NCBI GenBank assembly: GCA_004794785.1
Contig: SJOL01009412.1
Coordinates: 502,176-566,175 of the forward strand
Direction: 5' to 3'
DNA: 64,000 nt
Source: Opisthorchis felineus
Taxonomy: Eukaryota > Platyhelminthes > Trematoda > Opisthorchiida > Opisthorchiidae
The notes under the pieces are model-generated. The model searched no databases. It was not told the DNA's origin and saw nothing but the letters and a program-made list of their open reading frames with translations. Shown here in pieces: positions 1 to 13,045 of this stretch (positions are counted from its first letter, which is position 1; the number at the start of each line of letters is the position of its first letter). The position numbers were made by a program, and so were the translations under genes.

Positions 1-330
1 GTCCACTTGGTCCGACGCGCTTGAGCCCCATCCAGGAGGCCTTTGGAGCGTTGAAATCACCTACCAGCAAGAGATGAGTGAAGTAGTAGCTGGAGGAGAG
101 TTGCTCAAGGGTTTGTATGAGGAGTTGGTCATCTTCCGGAGGACTCGAGGGGCAACGGTAGACCACACCGACAATGAGAGAATCAGACCCGCGCAGCGGG
201 ATTTGAATCCACAGTGCATCACAAAAAGGTGCAGGAGTGGTATCAGAGAGGACAATCGGGATGGGCAGGGCCGCATGTAGGTACAAAGGCATAGAGCTGA
301 CCTAGTCCATACTTGGAGGATTCTGCACGG
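1..330 (-). pseudogene. CR1/Jockey-type LINE endonuclease fragment (relic)
   Basis: Read on the minus strand, positions ~250 down to 1 encode an apurinic-type endonuclease (EEP) segment of a non-LTR retrotransposon. ALWIQIPLRG and LIVGVVYRCPSSPPED are followed by the hallmark LLLVGDFNAPKASW, which is the GDFN catalytic block. The frame is open through the GDFN block and runs off the window edge. Farther upstream (about 260-330) it is degraded, with an in-frame stop near 300. The VGDFN-P-W pattern is typical of CR1/Jockey-group elements. In the living family this domain nicks target DNA before reverse transcription. Here it is a fragment with no RT attached. No 5' boundary is visible. Confidence 0.75.
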
Positions 331-3300
331 AGACTTTTTCCAACCGTTGGTTGATCCTTCACCCTTAGGCGTCGGCTGCAATAGTATAAGCCAAGGAAGG
401 AGGCCACACCTGAACCAAGTGACCACTTTCGACGAAAGTGGCTACTTGGTGGAATAGCTGAGCGTGCGGGGTTGTATATGTGAGAACACAGCCGAATTCC
501 TAAGTCGGATTGGGCACAGGTCTGGCCAAACCCAATGGGTGCCGTTCTCTATGTATGTCAGCGGAGTCCAGTCAGAACCGAAAGACCTACGCGAATTAGT
601 TTCACTCTTGTCGCACGATACTGCTGAAGCCTTTCCAGGACTACTTCTGGCTATCTACGTTGGCCAACGGACTGACCAGCATTTGCTTCCTGCTGTTCGT
701 GTTTTCCGGAGATATTAAGGGTGAAAATTGTGCCTTGGTCGATCACTTTTGGCTTCCGTGAAATCAACCTACTTCTTGAGACAAATATTAGAGATGGCGG
801 TTGAACGCTTAATGGACTACTCTATTCGTACTCACAAATTTTCACGTTTTCGCGAGCCACTTCTTACATAAAAGTTCGGTTAGGGCCAACTATAGGGGCG
901 TACATTTTGGTGAGGAGATCTTGTAGCAATGGCAGCGGACAATTTGGGCCTACACAAGCGTCTTCCCAAGGCACAACTTAAACTACTCAAAATCGTCTTG
1001 TAAGGCACTTTGTTGAGATAGCTATCGGCGCGGCGATGAAATCCAAAGGCTGACCTTCAGTATTCGCTTATACAAGATGGAGAAAATATCCGGATTCAGT
1101 TCTTCAGTACTTTACTTTAAATCGCATTGATGGACACAGTCGTAGATAGGCGATTTCATAATCCTACAACAGAGTGCATAACACCACAGGAAGCAGGCCA
1201 CTGTACGGCGCTCTTTTGAAGAATCAGCCCATCCCTACTTACTGACCCGTCCCTCAATTTCCAAAAACAGAAACACTCTGTTCATCTCAAGCGTTTGTAC
1301 TCTTTTGGGCCGCTCGGTAGCCTTGTTCTCACTAGTCATGGGTATCTGGCACATATCTGCCAGATCTCCAATCTGAAGCTCATTGCCTAAGCTTGCGTCC
1401 CGACCAGGGGCGACCGAGGTCGCCCCTGGCACGAGACCCGTTTTGCCCTTAGGTTAAGCTCACGCGAAATAGCGGGCTTCTGTAAACGTCACCACCAACA
1501 CAGGGCATGCGGCATCCGGAAGGCAAGACACCAGTAGTGTTGTGGGTCAAAAAGCTGATTACCCCCTGCACATAGTGTACCGTGATTGGGGCCGCATCGG
1601 CCGTGAGGATGTGCTATATGTGAGCTGTTTATTCGTGGGCGTTGCTGCGTGGTACTTGCTCGCTGTCTAACTGGGCTGCAACTGCCGCTCGGACATTTTT
1701 CTAGCGCGCTGCGGTAGAAATGTTGTGAGGGTATCTTGTAGGCGACCGACCGCATATATGTGGCCTCAAGATGTTGTATGTGGATAGAAGGCGAGCCAAA
1801 TCCAGGTTGGAACCATGTCAATACCTTTCCACAGATAACTCTGTTCCTTATGAACTTCTAAGCACTCAGATCCACAAAAATAATTATGGATTTTAAGTGT
1901 CCTTCATGTAGTCAGCACGATTTATAGCAAAACCATTTCATTCTCCAACTCCCATCCATCCACAAGCATCCACAAGCACCCCAAATCGCCCCCACCCAAC
2001 AGTCGACTCAAAGAGGCTCTCTCACCTCAAGAGCTACGAAGACATGTCGCAAATCCGCATGATCTTCAGCCTCCGGCGGACTTTGTTGTGGAATTACTAG
2101 GAAGTGTGCTAACTAGCCTGCTCTGGCCTACAGCTCCTGACTCGACTCTCATTTCTTCTTGGTTATCGTTTCTGGTGCTTCAGCGCAAGCTGCCATGTGT
2201 TAAGGCCCGTCTTGCGATATCTGTTACAGTCCGAATAGATATTATTTCATTAGTTTTGCCCGTATCCATTGAAATCTTACGGAGAAGCTCATGAATGGAT
2301 CAATGGTTACCATCGTCTTCTTAAGCGCCTCCCTCAACGTGGGGCCTCCACATGTCACCCCAGCTTGAGTACGTCCGCTCTTCAGGGACTGAGGGGCAGT
2401 TTCAAGGTAATGGGGCAAGCGTTCTCAAAGTGTTCAACCAAAGTCCGCCTGAAAATTTAATGATCATGGATGAATTTTTCGTTCGTTTTGGGTTTTGTTA
2501 AAGTTGGTCATTAAGTTTCTTGAACATCGACTTACAGTGTCATGGGTTTAGCGCATGCCATGCCCTCATTTTGACGCAACGCAACTTTCGAAGATTCCAT
2601 TCTTATCTAGCCTTGTTCTACAGCACGCGGGTTGGGTGCCGATTTCCATACGCTTGTACACCATCCGTTTCATCCCTCTCATGGCCTCCAAAAAACCGTC
2701 CTGCTACACTACTTTTTTCCGCAGCTACCAAGTTGCGGTATTGTTGATTACCTCTTCTGCTCGCTTCATACCATTTACTGAACAAGTCGTTTACACTACT
2801 AGTCGTCGATAGAGCACCTGCACGTTTTACTTCCCGTGCTTCCTCATTTCAGCGTCTACTGATGGCTACCTATAATTCTAAAGCTTTTAGCTTCCTGTAA
2901 GTTATCGATTTTCACGGATCTTATGGTAGCTGTATATATAATTGTGGTTTCGTACATGTTTTCACCCGTTGAATAACCCCCGGTCGGTCGGATAGTGAAG
3001 GTGGGCAGAACGTTGGCCCAGGTACTCAAGGCAGTAGGTTTGAAGGTTGGCTCTTTATCAAGAAAAAGTGGAAATTACATGCAACACTTGAAAGAGCTGA
3101 GCAAAAAATAAACATAGCTGCAGTCCTCGGAAGATAGTCGAGTAAGGCAAACGGTGGAGAAAAATTAAAATAAGCATCCCCTAGATCCATCCACAAAAAC
3201 CCTGGGCACCCAAACAGTTAATGTTTTAAACAAAAGGACAGCGACGGACTGTCACTGGCGGAGCCGATTTAGTGTAGTGGATGAAATGTCGGAATATCTC

Positions 3301-6300
3301 CCACGTTTCTCGGGCTATACTTCGTTCTCGGCCATTTCGTCGCTGAGAAGATGATAAAAAATGAACAGAGCAGTATGGAAACGCATGTGAATGCAGGCAG
3401 GCGGAAAAGGCCAGGTGCATGCAAAGGAGGGGAAGGAAGTTCCAAGTGGAAGCAGAACGACGGGTGTTGGGTGGCAGACACGCAAGCCGGTGTTACGGTA
3501 AAGGGGTGAGTAAATATGTAGGGAAAGCGCTTCACGACTATCACTGATTCAGAAGCAGGATCAAGAGGAACTCTACAAAATTGGGTTTATAGTGCTTTTC
3601 CATGGCAATTTTCCAACTGTTATAAAGTCGGGCGAATTTGGCAATTCTGTTGCGCGAGCCCTGACGTGTAAGAACCAGTGTGATTTTAGTTCGCCGCTAC
3701 ATTCCCCGCAACGAATGAGGACCCCACTCTAAGCTCCCAGTCAAATCGTTCGAAGGTTTTGCTTTTGTACGGTTGAGCTAATATTGCACAATCGGCTGTC
3801 GACCCCAAATTTAATGACATTACTGAGTTGCTTTGCTTATTTTTCCATAATAACGGCATGGTAGACGGCGCGTATGGTCAGATTTCGCGTCCACGGGCGT
3901 GCTAACTGGCTTGCTTTACATCACGGATGATGCAAAATGACTATTCAAACACAGTTTTCGTATCGTGGATCAATATGCAATCTGATATCTAGAAATAAGC
4001 AGCCTAAATTTTGGACCAAGCTGTTGCATTATGGTGCATCATCACGGTGAACAATGTCCCTGTTGGTTATTTAAGTGAGAGGCGCAATACCCAAATGTAT
4101 ACCGTTATCTGTGCAAGCTTTGTTCGTTTTTCATGGTTTGCCTCGTAACCACCCTTTCTTATAAATTCAGACATTGGCCGCGCCACTATCGAAGCATCCG
4201 CTTACTATAGTTCACGCGCCAAATGTGACAAACGGTGCTTCTTAATTTTTCTTAGTAACTACAAGCCACATACGAGATGCGTAGCCGCTGCGAACATGGG
4301 TTATCTGCACATTTTGTCGAGCCAGCTTATAGAAGATGTGCGGTGCTCTGAGGGATGTGTTTTGCAGCTTCGAGTTTTGTTGTGGGGGCAATTGGATGAG
4401 ACCTGTGTTCTTAAGGTCTTATCGTTGTGGTTGGCCCTTCATGCTGGAGACTATCGTGGCGAAACTATCGACTGTCTAATCTACAAACTATTAAGGGGCC
4501 GGCACTTTATTCCGGCCGTGATTGTTACCTTCGGCTGTTTTGGCATAATCTCATTCCGCAACTAACTTACAGTTTTTTTTTACAAAATGCCAATAAGAGT
4601 TGGCCTTCAAGGTTTCGTAACATATTTCTGGGAGCCCTTTTGACCGGTTGTTACCAATGTGTGTATGTAATGGTAAAATACTCTCTTAGTATTAGGCAAG
4701 AAGGCTGGAGAGCTTATCGGCTAGTGGGGCTTCTTAATGTCTCTTCGTTAACCTCTTTATGGAATAATAAACGATCAGGGGTGCTGAGGTGGACTTTTCC
4801 GGCCTACGAAATTAGCAACAACCCCCTTCGCTTTTTAGTCCGGAGGTTTTGGCTACAGGAGGTAATTATCCCTCATAGAAAATTTGCATGGAACCTGGCT
4901 AAAAGCTCCGTTTCTGTATCGTCCTCCTTGAGAATAAGTACAGGAAGATAGGCGCATCAAAGTTTCCGATCCCATTTAAGACGTCTTCCATGCGTTATCC
5001 GATTTTTTTACTTAAGCGGTTTAATAAAGATGGGGATATTGGGAGCCCAGGCGATTGCCTTAGCTCTGTATTAGCTTTTTTGTTTCTGGAAATTTTGGTC
5101 ATTTTGCTGAGACCGCCAAAAGTTAAGCGTGTTAACTGAAATAAATCCCGGCACACACCACTAGAGATAAAAACTAAGCGTTGTTTTGTAAGGAGAGTTA
5201 CATGGCCAATGTTTTTATAACAGTTGCCGCGAGCTTGGAGTTTATCGGTGACTAGAAGGGACAAAGTGTGATAAAGCGGAAGACCAGTTGAATGCTAGAG
5301 TAAACGTGTGTGTCACTCCACAACCAGGCCCCCTAGCTTCAGAAACCACACTAACCCACTTCTGTGAGCTCCCCCAAAACACCGCATGTTATTCGATATA
5401 ACCTTGAACACAGACCGCGTTATTAAGTCCACTCCAGAGAGCAACTACGTTCCGCTTCTAATGATCCCCCGCTCAAACCTCAAAGGTGGCTCACAAATAG
5501 TTTATCAGCGACATATCTTATACTTTTTTATCATTCAGTACAAGCATCTTAAAGTACTGATAAACTTGGACTAACAACAACCATCAACCTACATTCAGTG
5601 GGCAGAAAAGTTATTTTGGTCCAACCTTAATAAGATCAACATCTTGACTACTCAATCTTCATCCACCAGCAGCTCGAATGTCACGATTTTCCTGGACTAC
5701 TTTGGTTGGAAGGAGCCAAATCTCTACCTAGCGTTATGCACTGTTTGTCCATCAGGCTCACCCTTTTTTCAGGTAATTGAAGCTAGCCTTAATTAATGTA
5801 TCAAGCTAGCATCGCACTTGGGGGTGTCAAGCTTTCAGTCATTGGCCGTGTAAGGCCAAATCAACATTGGTTGTGCCCTCCTTTAAAACACTGGCTTAAA
5901 ACGTCGTCTCACCGAGAGCTCTTGTCGCAGGCTTGCCAGTCGTGCCAGAATTAACCTTTTTGGTCCCGTTGTCGGGCCTTATTGTAGCCGTTTTTTAATA
6001 TTTCATGTGATGTGTCCTCAACATGTTCAGAAACGGCCTAGTTTTCGAAACGACGTGCTTGCGCGTTTCTGCTCCCTTAGAGGTTTTTACCGAAAAACTG
6101 TGCCTATCCCAGGGCGCACGTTGTCTTATTTTATAATGCTGTGTGTGCGTTAGCTTTTGGACCGTGGAGTCAGAGCAGGCTCACTTCCCCACCAACAGGG
6201 AAAAATACTTTTATTTTCTTTTTATCCATACTACCACTAAAACGCACGTGAGACTAGAGGTCGCGCACACCGGATTCACCCTGGGAAAATAGGAGCACGA

Positions 6301-7080
6301 AAACTTTCTACGCTGAACAAATAGGCTGTCATTAAGACAGGGGGCAATGGGGATGTGGAATGGCATTTAGTTGGCATGGATTGGTTTGGTCTCAGAACAT
6401 CTTTCAATATAAACCTTTCACAATAAACCGTTGAAGACCTATGTTTAGGACAGGAAACCATCAATGAGAGAGTGAATTGAGACAAGTTCCAAATGTGTCA
6501 ACAGCAAATTTATTATAACTCAAGGTGCAATTAGAACGCCCCGATGAACAAAATACTGGCCTGTTCAGAAAACCGCACAACACCCTTAAAAATCAAAACC
6601 AGTGAATCAAATTCCGCTAAACCAATTTGAAGGTACTTCAAAGACGTAAACGCGCACTCGTCTTTCCTGTATACAACAGTCCTTTGGGATCTCGCTCGTC
6701 TTCCCCAAATTCTTCTGCGTGTCTGTGTGCCAAGTTAGCTGAAAACCACAGTTGACTCGCATTTCCACTGTAGTTTGGTGACAGAACAGTTTTAAACGGT
6801 GCTTTTGATGGAAAATTACAGGATTATTTTGGCGTAGCAAAGGAGGCGATCGTGAGAACCGCATGTCTTGAATACGCAAGCCAAACAATCATATCTTTCA
6901 AGAGTGATCTGGTTCTGTCATCCGCCTGGCATTTTTAACAGAGCCAGAAAATACATTTGCTGGGCCTGTCGGTCTACTTGGCAATGAACGGGAAAGATCT
7001 CCAGGCTACTTGACCCATCCGAGGTAAACTAAATCCTTTAATGCCGCTTAATTTTGTTGAGTGATATGCAGGAAACAAAA
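331..7080. other. No recognisable gene
   Basis: Open frames here are short (174 aa at most, at 4427-4951) and none shows a family motif, a credible splice-site chain or a conserved domain on either strand. The stretch is moderately AT-rich. It may be ancient transposon debris, or intronic or intergenic DNA. I see nothing to annotate. Confidence 0.5.
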
Positions 7081-7085
7081 GGCTC

Positions 7086-7650
7086 GCTGATTCAAGTTGG
7101 TACCAATAATAATATTAATAATAATGTTTATTCCCAACCGGTTGGTGGCATACGGTCGGGCATGATCATTATGTTACAGTCAGAATAAGAGCATGACTGG
7201 CGGGATTCGTAGGTACAGGAAATTGCACAAAAAGGGGACGGTGTCATAATCAGTGGGAATTATCCTGTGTAGACTTGGTCAGCCCTAAACCGGCACAGGC
7301 AGGAAAGCACGGTAACTACTGCTTTTTTCTTTTATGGAAAATATCGGGGTGAAGCAACATCAGACCATCGGAATTTGAGGGTGGCGGGCAAAAACAAAAC
7401 AAGAGGCTTTCTGCCTGACACATGACAAGAAAAGTGCAAATTGTGGAAGATGGGGAACCAGAACAACGGATCTGGTGAAGCATCAGAGTTGGCATAATGC
7501 AGCCGGTCGACTTGATTATGCCCGGCGGTATGCCACCCACGAGTTGGGAATAAGCATTATTATAAGAACTAAAACCCAAGACCACCACTGAGGCCTCGTG
7601 GCCTTGAACTTTTGGGCTTGTGGCCAGGGTCACAAAAAGCGTGCCGATTT
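7086..7650 (-). repeat. Interspersed repeat, GTTGGGAATAA-tailed family, copy 1
   Basis: On the minus strand this copy runs from about 7650 down to a 3' end near 7110, where the tail GGGAATAAACATTATT is followed by ATT-type simple sequence (7086-7120). It aligns by eye with the plus-strand copy ending at 12,280. Shared blocks include CAAGGCCACGAGGCCTCAGT, GCCTCTTG, TTGTTTTTGCCCGCCAC and the terminal TATGCCACC-ACT/GGTTGGGAATAA. The copy is interrupted at 7493-7570 by a short piece of the same terminal sequence in the opposite orientation. The AATAAA plus AT-rich end suggests an RNA-mobilised element, that is a LINE 3' UTR or a SINE-like derivative. No coding domain is recognised. Confidence 0.7.
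7493..7570 (+). repeat. Inverted terminal fragment of the GTTGGGAATAA-tailed family
   Basis: The sequence TATGCCACCCACGAGTTGGG followed by AATAAGCATTATT lies in plus orientation inside the minus-strand copy at 7086-7650. It reproduces only the last ~70 bases of the family, as expected of a severely 5'-truncated insertion. Confidence 0.65.
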
Positions 7651-8244
7651 GCATAGGTGTCCAAAAACAAGGGGGAACCGTTGCTCACCATTAGTAGTCA
7701 CGAGGATAACTAACTTGTCAGGGTGCGTTATGCAGGCAGACATTACATAGCCCGTAACCCATGTTTGGGGGGAAATATTTTCGTTGCACCAAGGTCGACT
7801 ATCTAGTTAACTGGTCTTGTACCTCTTACACAACAATTTTGTTGTGGTGCGGAAGTGTGCGAGTACGGACCACTGGGACCAGGAGCAAAATTGCCGGCTA
7901 ATCTTGTGCCATATGTTTGCACACCTTGTGGGTAAATTTTGTGATGCAGCTGTCAAGAAGAGATTCCGTAGAACGCAGTTTAGGGAACTTCCTCCAGTGA
8001 CTAGTAAACGAATTCTGGCAACCAGAATCCTGAAACTCACATCCGTCACTGTGGCGCGACTAACATTTACTGCAGGCTAGCGGGACAAAGTAGTGCTGCT
8101 TTCCACAGACAGCTTAATTAAGTGGAATCCTGTTCTCAAATAGTTAATATCAGTGAAGTAGCACTTACGTTGAGAAATACACGAACTGGATATTTGGCGC
8201 TCAAAAGACTAACAAAGCAAGGAACATCTGGTTACCTGAAGTCG
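7651..8244. other. No assigned feature
   Basis: The first ~100 bases may still belong to the repeat at 7086-7650, because GTGACCCTGGCC has a weak counterpart upstream of the 11.8-kb copy. The open frame at 7817-8080 (+) shows no recognisable domain. Confidence 0.4.
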
Positions 8245-9503
8245 GTGAAATATTTAAGGCGTGTGAGTGGTGGTTGCCGCTCGCCCGGATTGCCAAGTTC
8301 CTCCTGGCTACTAATGCCATAGATGACCGAGAGTATGGAGTCCTGTATCAAAGATCCGCCAGTGGCTGCCAGCTTCACCTCTTCGAGACCATCACTGCAG
8401 CCTACGACGCTGGATACTCCACTGCAACGGTTTACCTGGACATTCAAAAAGCCTTTGACCAGGTCCCCCATGCACCCCTGCTACATAAACTTAGAACCGT
8501 TGGCATCATTGAAACCTTATTTCAGTGGTTCGCCTCCTACCTATCTGACAGGAAGCAAATAACACAAATCGGGGGCGTACAATCATCTCCACTACCGATC
8601 ACCAGTGGAGTCATTCAAGGAAGTGTGCTAGGTCCCATCCTCTTCTTACTGTAGAGCAACGACGTCTTTGGCGCCATATCCCACGGTAAGGTTTTCCTCT
8701 TCGCGGACAATATAAAAATCGCGTACACATTCCCCCCAACTGCACAAGCCCTTACCTTTCACCAGATTAAGCAAGACTTAGATTCACTGACTCGCTGGTC
8801 AAGCGACTCTGGCTTAAGCTTCTCCTCTACGAAAACCTGCATAACTTCCTGCCGCTGCTCCCTCCCGGCCGATGCTTCCACAAATAGTGGAAACTCAGTG
8901 CCTCATTCCACGGAGATCAAAGATCTTGGACTCAGATACTCCTGAACGTTTATCTTTTCCCACCAGCTGCAGCTCCAGGCTGCCCGAGCACGCAGGCTCA
9001 GTTTTTTAATACTACGCTCCTTTCACCTTCCAGACACAGTGGCTACAATTTTTAATCTATGCGTTCGACCAATCGTGGAATTCTGTCCCTCATTCTCCTC
9101 CCTTTACACCCGAAGTTGTAGATTCGCAATTGAAAGCGTTCAACGCTCATTCACAAAAAAGCTGTTCCCTCAGTCCAACCCTTTCTGTTACCGATCCCGC
9201 TGTTAAATCCTAGGCCTTGAACTATTATGGCTCAGACGGTTTAAGATGAATCTGACTCTCTTACACCGTCCGCTGCACAAAAACGCCTTTATAGCAGAGG
9301 CTAGACCAAACGTAAACCCTCGTCCTTGCTACAGATTCCGTAACTCCTGCAACCTCTTAGTGTGTCCTCCAGCTCGTACAAACCTACGCAACTACTTCTT
9401 TCTAGTATACTATGCTCACATCTGGCACAGCCTTCCTGAGCAGCTGCGAAACATCACGCATCATCATATTTTTTCTCAGTCCGTGGACAGATTTCTTACC
9501 TGA
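8245..9503 (+). pseudogene. CR1/Jockey-type LINE reverse transcriptase (relic)
   Basis: One continuous plus-strand frame encodes most of a non-LTR reverse transcriptase and the C-terminal region. The visible RT blocks are TVYLDIQKAFDQVPH, FQWFASYLSDRKQ and SGVIQGSVLGPILF, then FADNIKIAY, where the catalytic F/YADD has become FADN. The C-terminal part has NLCVRPIVEF and, at the end, HIWHSLPEQLRN, a pattern common at the ends of CR1 ORF2. Three nonsense codons interrupt the frame (TAG 8652, TGA 8943, TAA 9204) but no frameshift is seen, so the copy decayed mainly by point mutation. The 5' end is truncated around the start of the RT domain. The product would have copied LINE RNA at the target site, but this copy cannot. 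Confidence 0.85.
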
Positions 9504-9790
9504 GAAACTGCTGCCGCCTTACTTAATACCCAACTGCCTTTCGACCTCATCCATGCATCGTGTCCAGTGCGCATTTGAGTTCAGCGACGATACAGTTAGT
9601 GGGTAAGTAAATGACCCTGTTATCATCTCTTCCTAACCTCTTGACTTGCTTCAAGCCGCTGTAGGACTTAAACGCTTACTTGGTCTGATTATGTTGTGTT
9701 ACTGGCCTGGTTGTTTTTCTTTTTCCCCAGCCAATAAACACCTCGTTCTCGTCAAGTCCCTACCACGGATTACTCTATCAGCTGTCTAGT
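9504..9790 (+). other. Probable 3' UTR of the CR1-type relic
   Basis: The sequence continues past the RT stop with no coding potential and contains CAGCCAATAAACACC near 9729-9743, a possible polyadenylation signal. The boundary is inferred from position only. Confidence 0.35.
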
Positions 9791-11689
9791 GACCGGTGCT
9801 CTTGGCCTAACTTTAGTTGACAAAAACCAAACCAATATCAGCTTTTTTCTTCATTACTACACGCCGATATATATATCATATCCATTTGAGGATTTGCTCC
9901 ACAGCTCACAAGACACACACACGCAACATCGCGGTACGCTTCTGCCTGACATGGCAGCTCACACCGACGCTCAGTCGCCGTTTAGCCGTAGTGCACGTGC
10001 CCTGAATGTCACCATTCCATTCCCATTGTCTCATTTGCAACTGTCATTTTACTTATCTCCTCCGCGACTTGCCTTTACCAGCGTCTGTTTGCTGTTTGCT
10101 TGTTCGAATTGACTGAGCTGTTTTTATTGGCCTTGCTTTCCCCCTGACCGGAAAAAAACTGGTGGCTGGAGTATTTTGTTAATGCACAAACCGCGACTGC
10201 TTTGATGGTTTTCTACCTTGCAGATTTGGTAGCATGCACGAGGGATGAAAACCTCGTGTGGTGGACGAATACGCCCTGCAGGGAGGGTCGCCCTGTTACG
10301 TTGCACCATGGTGCGTTCGTATATCCGCCACCCTTCCAGTAGCACGGGTGCATCGCCCATCGCCCATCGCCGGCCGTTCTGAGCCTGGCCTTTGATTTCA
10401 GGAAACTAAAAAAGAGCACTGCTGTCTTCTGTTTGATGCTGCTGGTGTTGAACTCGCTTCGGTGGAGTTATTTATCTGGCAACGCCATAAACTACAGAGG
10501 AGGAAAAAAACAGGCCTTCCGTCTGTAAAAAAACTATATACCAGGGATAACCTGAAGATACTCTGCGATGCCCATGGCCTACATCGACGTGCATAGCTGT
10601 AGCTGCCTTCGTCAGAACCGAGGCTACACCGCACCAAAACCCATATCGTCAACCAAACAAAAAAACACCAACCAGCTGCTCTGAGGAGTGGACACATACA
10701 ATATAAACATGCAGAGACTCCAAACCCTCCACTACCAGCGTGCTAGGCTAGCGTCGAAAGTCTTTTTCGCCATGCACCACTTTTAGACTGAAGCTGATAG
10801 TAGTGCTTCGGAGACTAGTGACCATTCCCCTTTGCGTTCATCTCCCATTCTAGATTGTCTCAGTATTGTCCAACTCACTAATAACCTTCATGAAATCTAG
10901 TCCACCTACTAAGAAGTTCCACTGACGCCAGTCCTAAACTGTTTGGCTTCCCTTACCACGCCGCCTCTCTCCCTACTTACATCGTACTGCCCTATGTTTC
11001 AGGTAGTATAATAGCATATACTGGCAATCCTAGCTTGGCTTTGATGACTAGACTACTGAGTGCAGGTCCATCCTTATCCCTTCCAGTTTAACCACTTGTC
11101 TTCAGCACCCTAACTGTAGCAAACGTTTAGTTTTTTTAAGGACTATATCCTGTCTGATGACTCCCATAACTCTCTAGGCCTTATTGATCTCATCCCGTCT
11201 CATCTTCTTCCCAAACTTCGACCTGCGGTAATACGTGCTATGAACGTCCTGTTTGGCAGTTATCTACTCCACCCGATCAGTGCATTACACATGAGGGGAT
11301 CCCCCACCGGACAAAAAAACAAACACTACCTACGACATTACATTGGGCTTGCTCTCCCGGGGCTGTCCAGAAACTGAAGTATCTCAGTGCAGTGACGGCA
11401 CGCACTGCCACGCCCAGTCTGATAGCATACCCGCAACTGCTCACTTCCTACTTTGACCGTGCCCTCTAGCCCACTCGTCCCCTTGCCTGCAACCACAATA
11501 AAAAATCTTCATCTGGTCCCAGCCACCCCCGGGAGGCTTTCATTCCAACCTGCTGAACCTTCCATTGGATCTAAACATCTCGGTGTCTTTTACTTTGTAC
11601 TCCTCACCAAGTCAGTTATTTTCCGTGCAGTTCGCGTTCCTTCTTGTGTGTTTGCATGAACTCTTTCTCCCAAGGAACCTGGTACATCC
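9791..11689 (+). other. Pyrimidine-rich, probably transposon-derived stretch with a degraded ORF
   Basis: The plus strand is rich in C and T runs over almost 2 kb. Around 10,390-10,740 one plus frame is largely open and basic (QRRKKTGLPSVKKLY, KILCDAHGLHRRA) with two internal stops. It matches no domain I know, but a basic, poorly conserved ORF ahead of a repeat tail would fit a LINE ORF1 relic. Another open stretch lies near 11,150-11,370. The segment leads directly into the repeat copy at 11,690-12,285, so both may belong to one decayed element. Confidence 0.35.
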
Positions 11690-12285
11690 GACCCCGCTCC
11701 AGCAGAAACACTAGTGAGTCTCTCCAGTTTCACTGCACACTGTGGTTCTGAGTTTCCTAATACCATTTATCCGTACCGCATATTACCCCACTTACGCTTT
11801 TCGTGACTCTGGCTATACGCCCAAAAGCCCAAGGCCACGAAGCCTCAGTGAAGGTTTTAGGCTTCAGTTCAAATTGGCCGGTCAGATCGTGGCAGTTCTG
11901 CTGCTTCTCCTGATCCGTTATTCTGGTTCCACTTTTTCTGCAGATTGAAGTTTTTTAAAATTGTTTTACCACGTACCAGGCAGGCAGCCTCTTGCTATGC
12001 TCTCCCTCGTATTGTTTTTACCCGCCACTTTCAGATCTTAACCATGGTGTCTTGTCTCATCTGATATGTTCCCCATCCCGGTTCCCCACCCATGCTGCCT
12101 CAGGCGTGACCAAGTCTACTTCGGGTAATGCCCACTGTTTATGTCGCCGTCCCTTTTCCACGAAATTCCTGGTACCCAAAAACCCTACCAGTCATGCACT
12201 TATTCTGACTGTAACTTTATGGTCATGCCTGAAGGTATGCTACCCACTAGTTGGGAATAAATAAAATCATTATTATTATCAGTAT
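11690..12285 (+). repeat. Interspersed repeat, GTTGGGAATAA-tailed family, copy 2
   Basis: This plus-strand copy is the longest clean example of the family. Its last ~480 bases can be matched block by block to the copies at 7.1-7.65 kb and 13.05-13.33 kb. It ends in TATGCTACCCACTAGTTGGG, then AATAAATAAAATCATTATTATTATC at 12,240-12,280. The 5' limit is uncertain. Confidence 0.7.
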
Positions 12286-13045
12286 AATTGTTATTTCAGT
12301 GATTTGGGGGGATTTTGCGCACACAGTTTTGAAATACTTCATGCTCGATAAGACACCCATTTATCGATGCAGTATTAATATCGAGTTTTGCGCTTGCATA
12401 ACCAAGGGCGTCTGCTGCAAGTTTTCACCGTATGGATAATTTTGAACCCCGAACTTGTGTAAATTAATTTCCTCCAAGGAGACCCATACATTTGACACGT
12501 GCGGCCTCTGCCAAACGTTTTAGTGGACGACTTAATTTTCCGATTATGTTTACCGATTAGAGAGAAGGGAGTCTGACAAGCTTTGTAAAGGACCAGCGGG
12601 CACGAAAAACGGAGAATAAGTAACCACCGAGCATGATCACTGGTGAACGACATTGTCGGCAGACGACGCGCGTTGCCGGACGCTAAAAAACGCTACCCAT
12701 TAGATAGCATATAAAAGCAGAAAGATGAAAGATGAAAAATGAAAGGCTTAGACGGTGTCAATGTATAAGCTATCACTACACGATATTTCGGGTCAAGATG
12801 CACGGATAAAAGCATTTGGGTGACTAAGTGGCCTGCTGTGAGCTGAAGCTCGACCGCCAATAAAACAGTGAATTAGTTTTTATTTGAACTTAACCTACGA
12901 TTTATCGCCTAGCTCTTTGGATGTTTTGGCGTAGTGCAAATTTTTATCCTGAAAGACCTGCGGTGACATCATAGTGATCAACCAGTTTATTCTAAATGCT
13001 TGGATCCTACAGAGCATCTATTTTTGCCGCCTTAACAAGTGGAAA
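12286..13045. other. No recognisable gene
   Basis: There are short open frames only, with no motif recognised. A purine-rich simple stretch (GAAAGATGAAAGATGAAAAA-like) sits at about 12,720-12,740. Confidence 0.45.

Noticed and set aside
61..426. 121-codon minus-strand open frame as a gene
   Set aside because: The endonuclease motif (LLLVGDFNAPKASW) is in a different minus-strand frame; the long frame is its shadow.
4427..4951. 174-codon open frame as a host gene
   Set aside because: No domain, no splice-site support, unremarkable composition.
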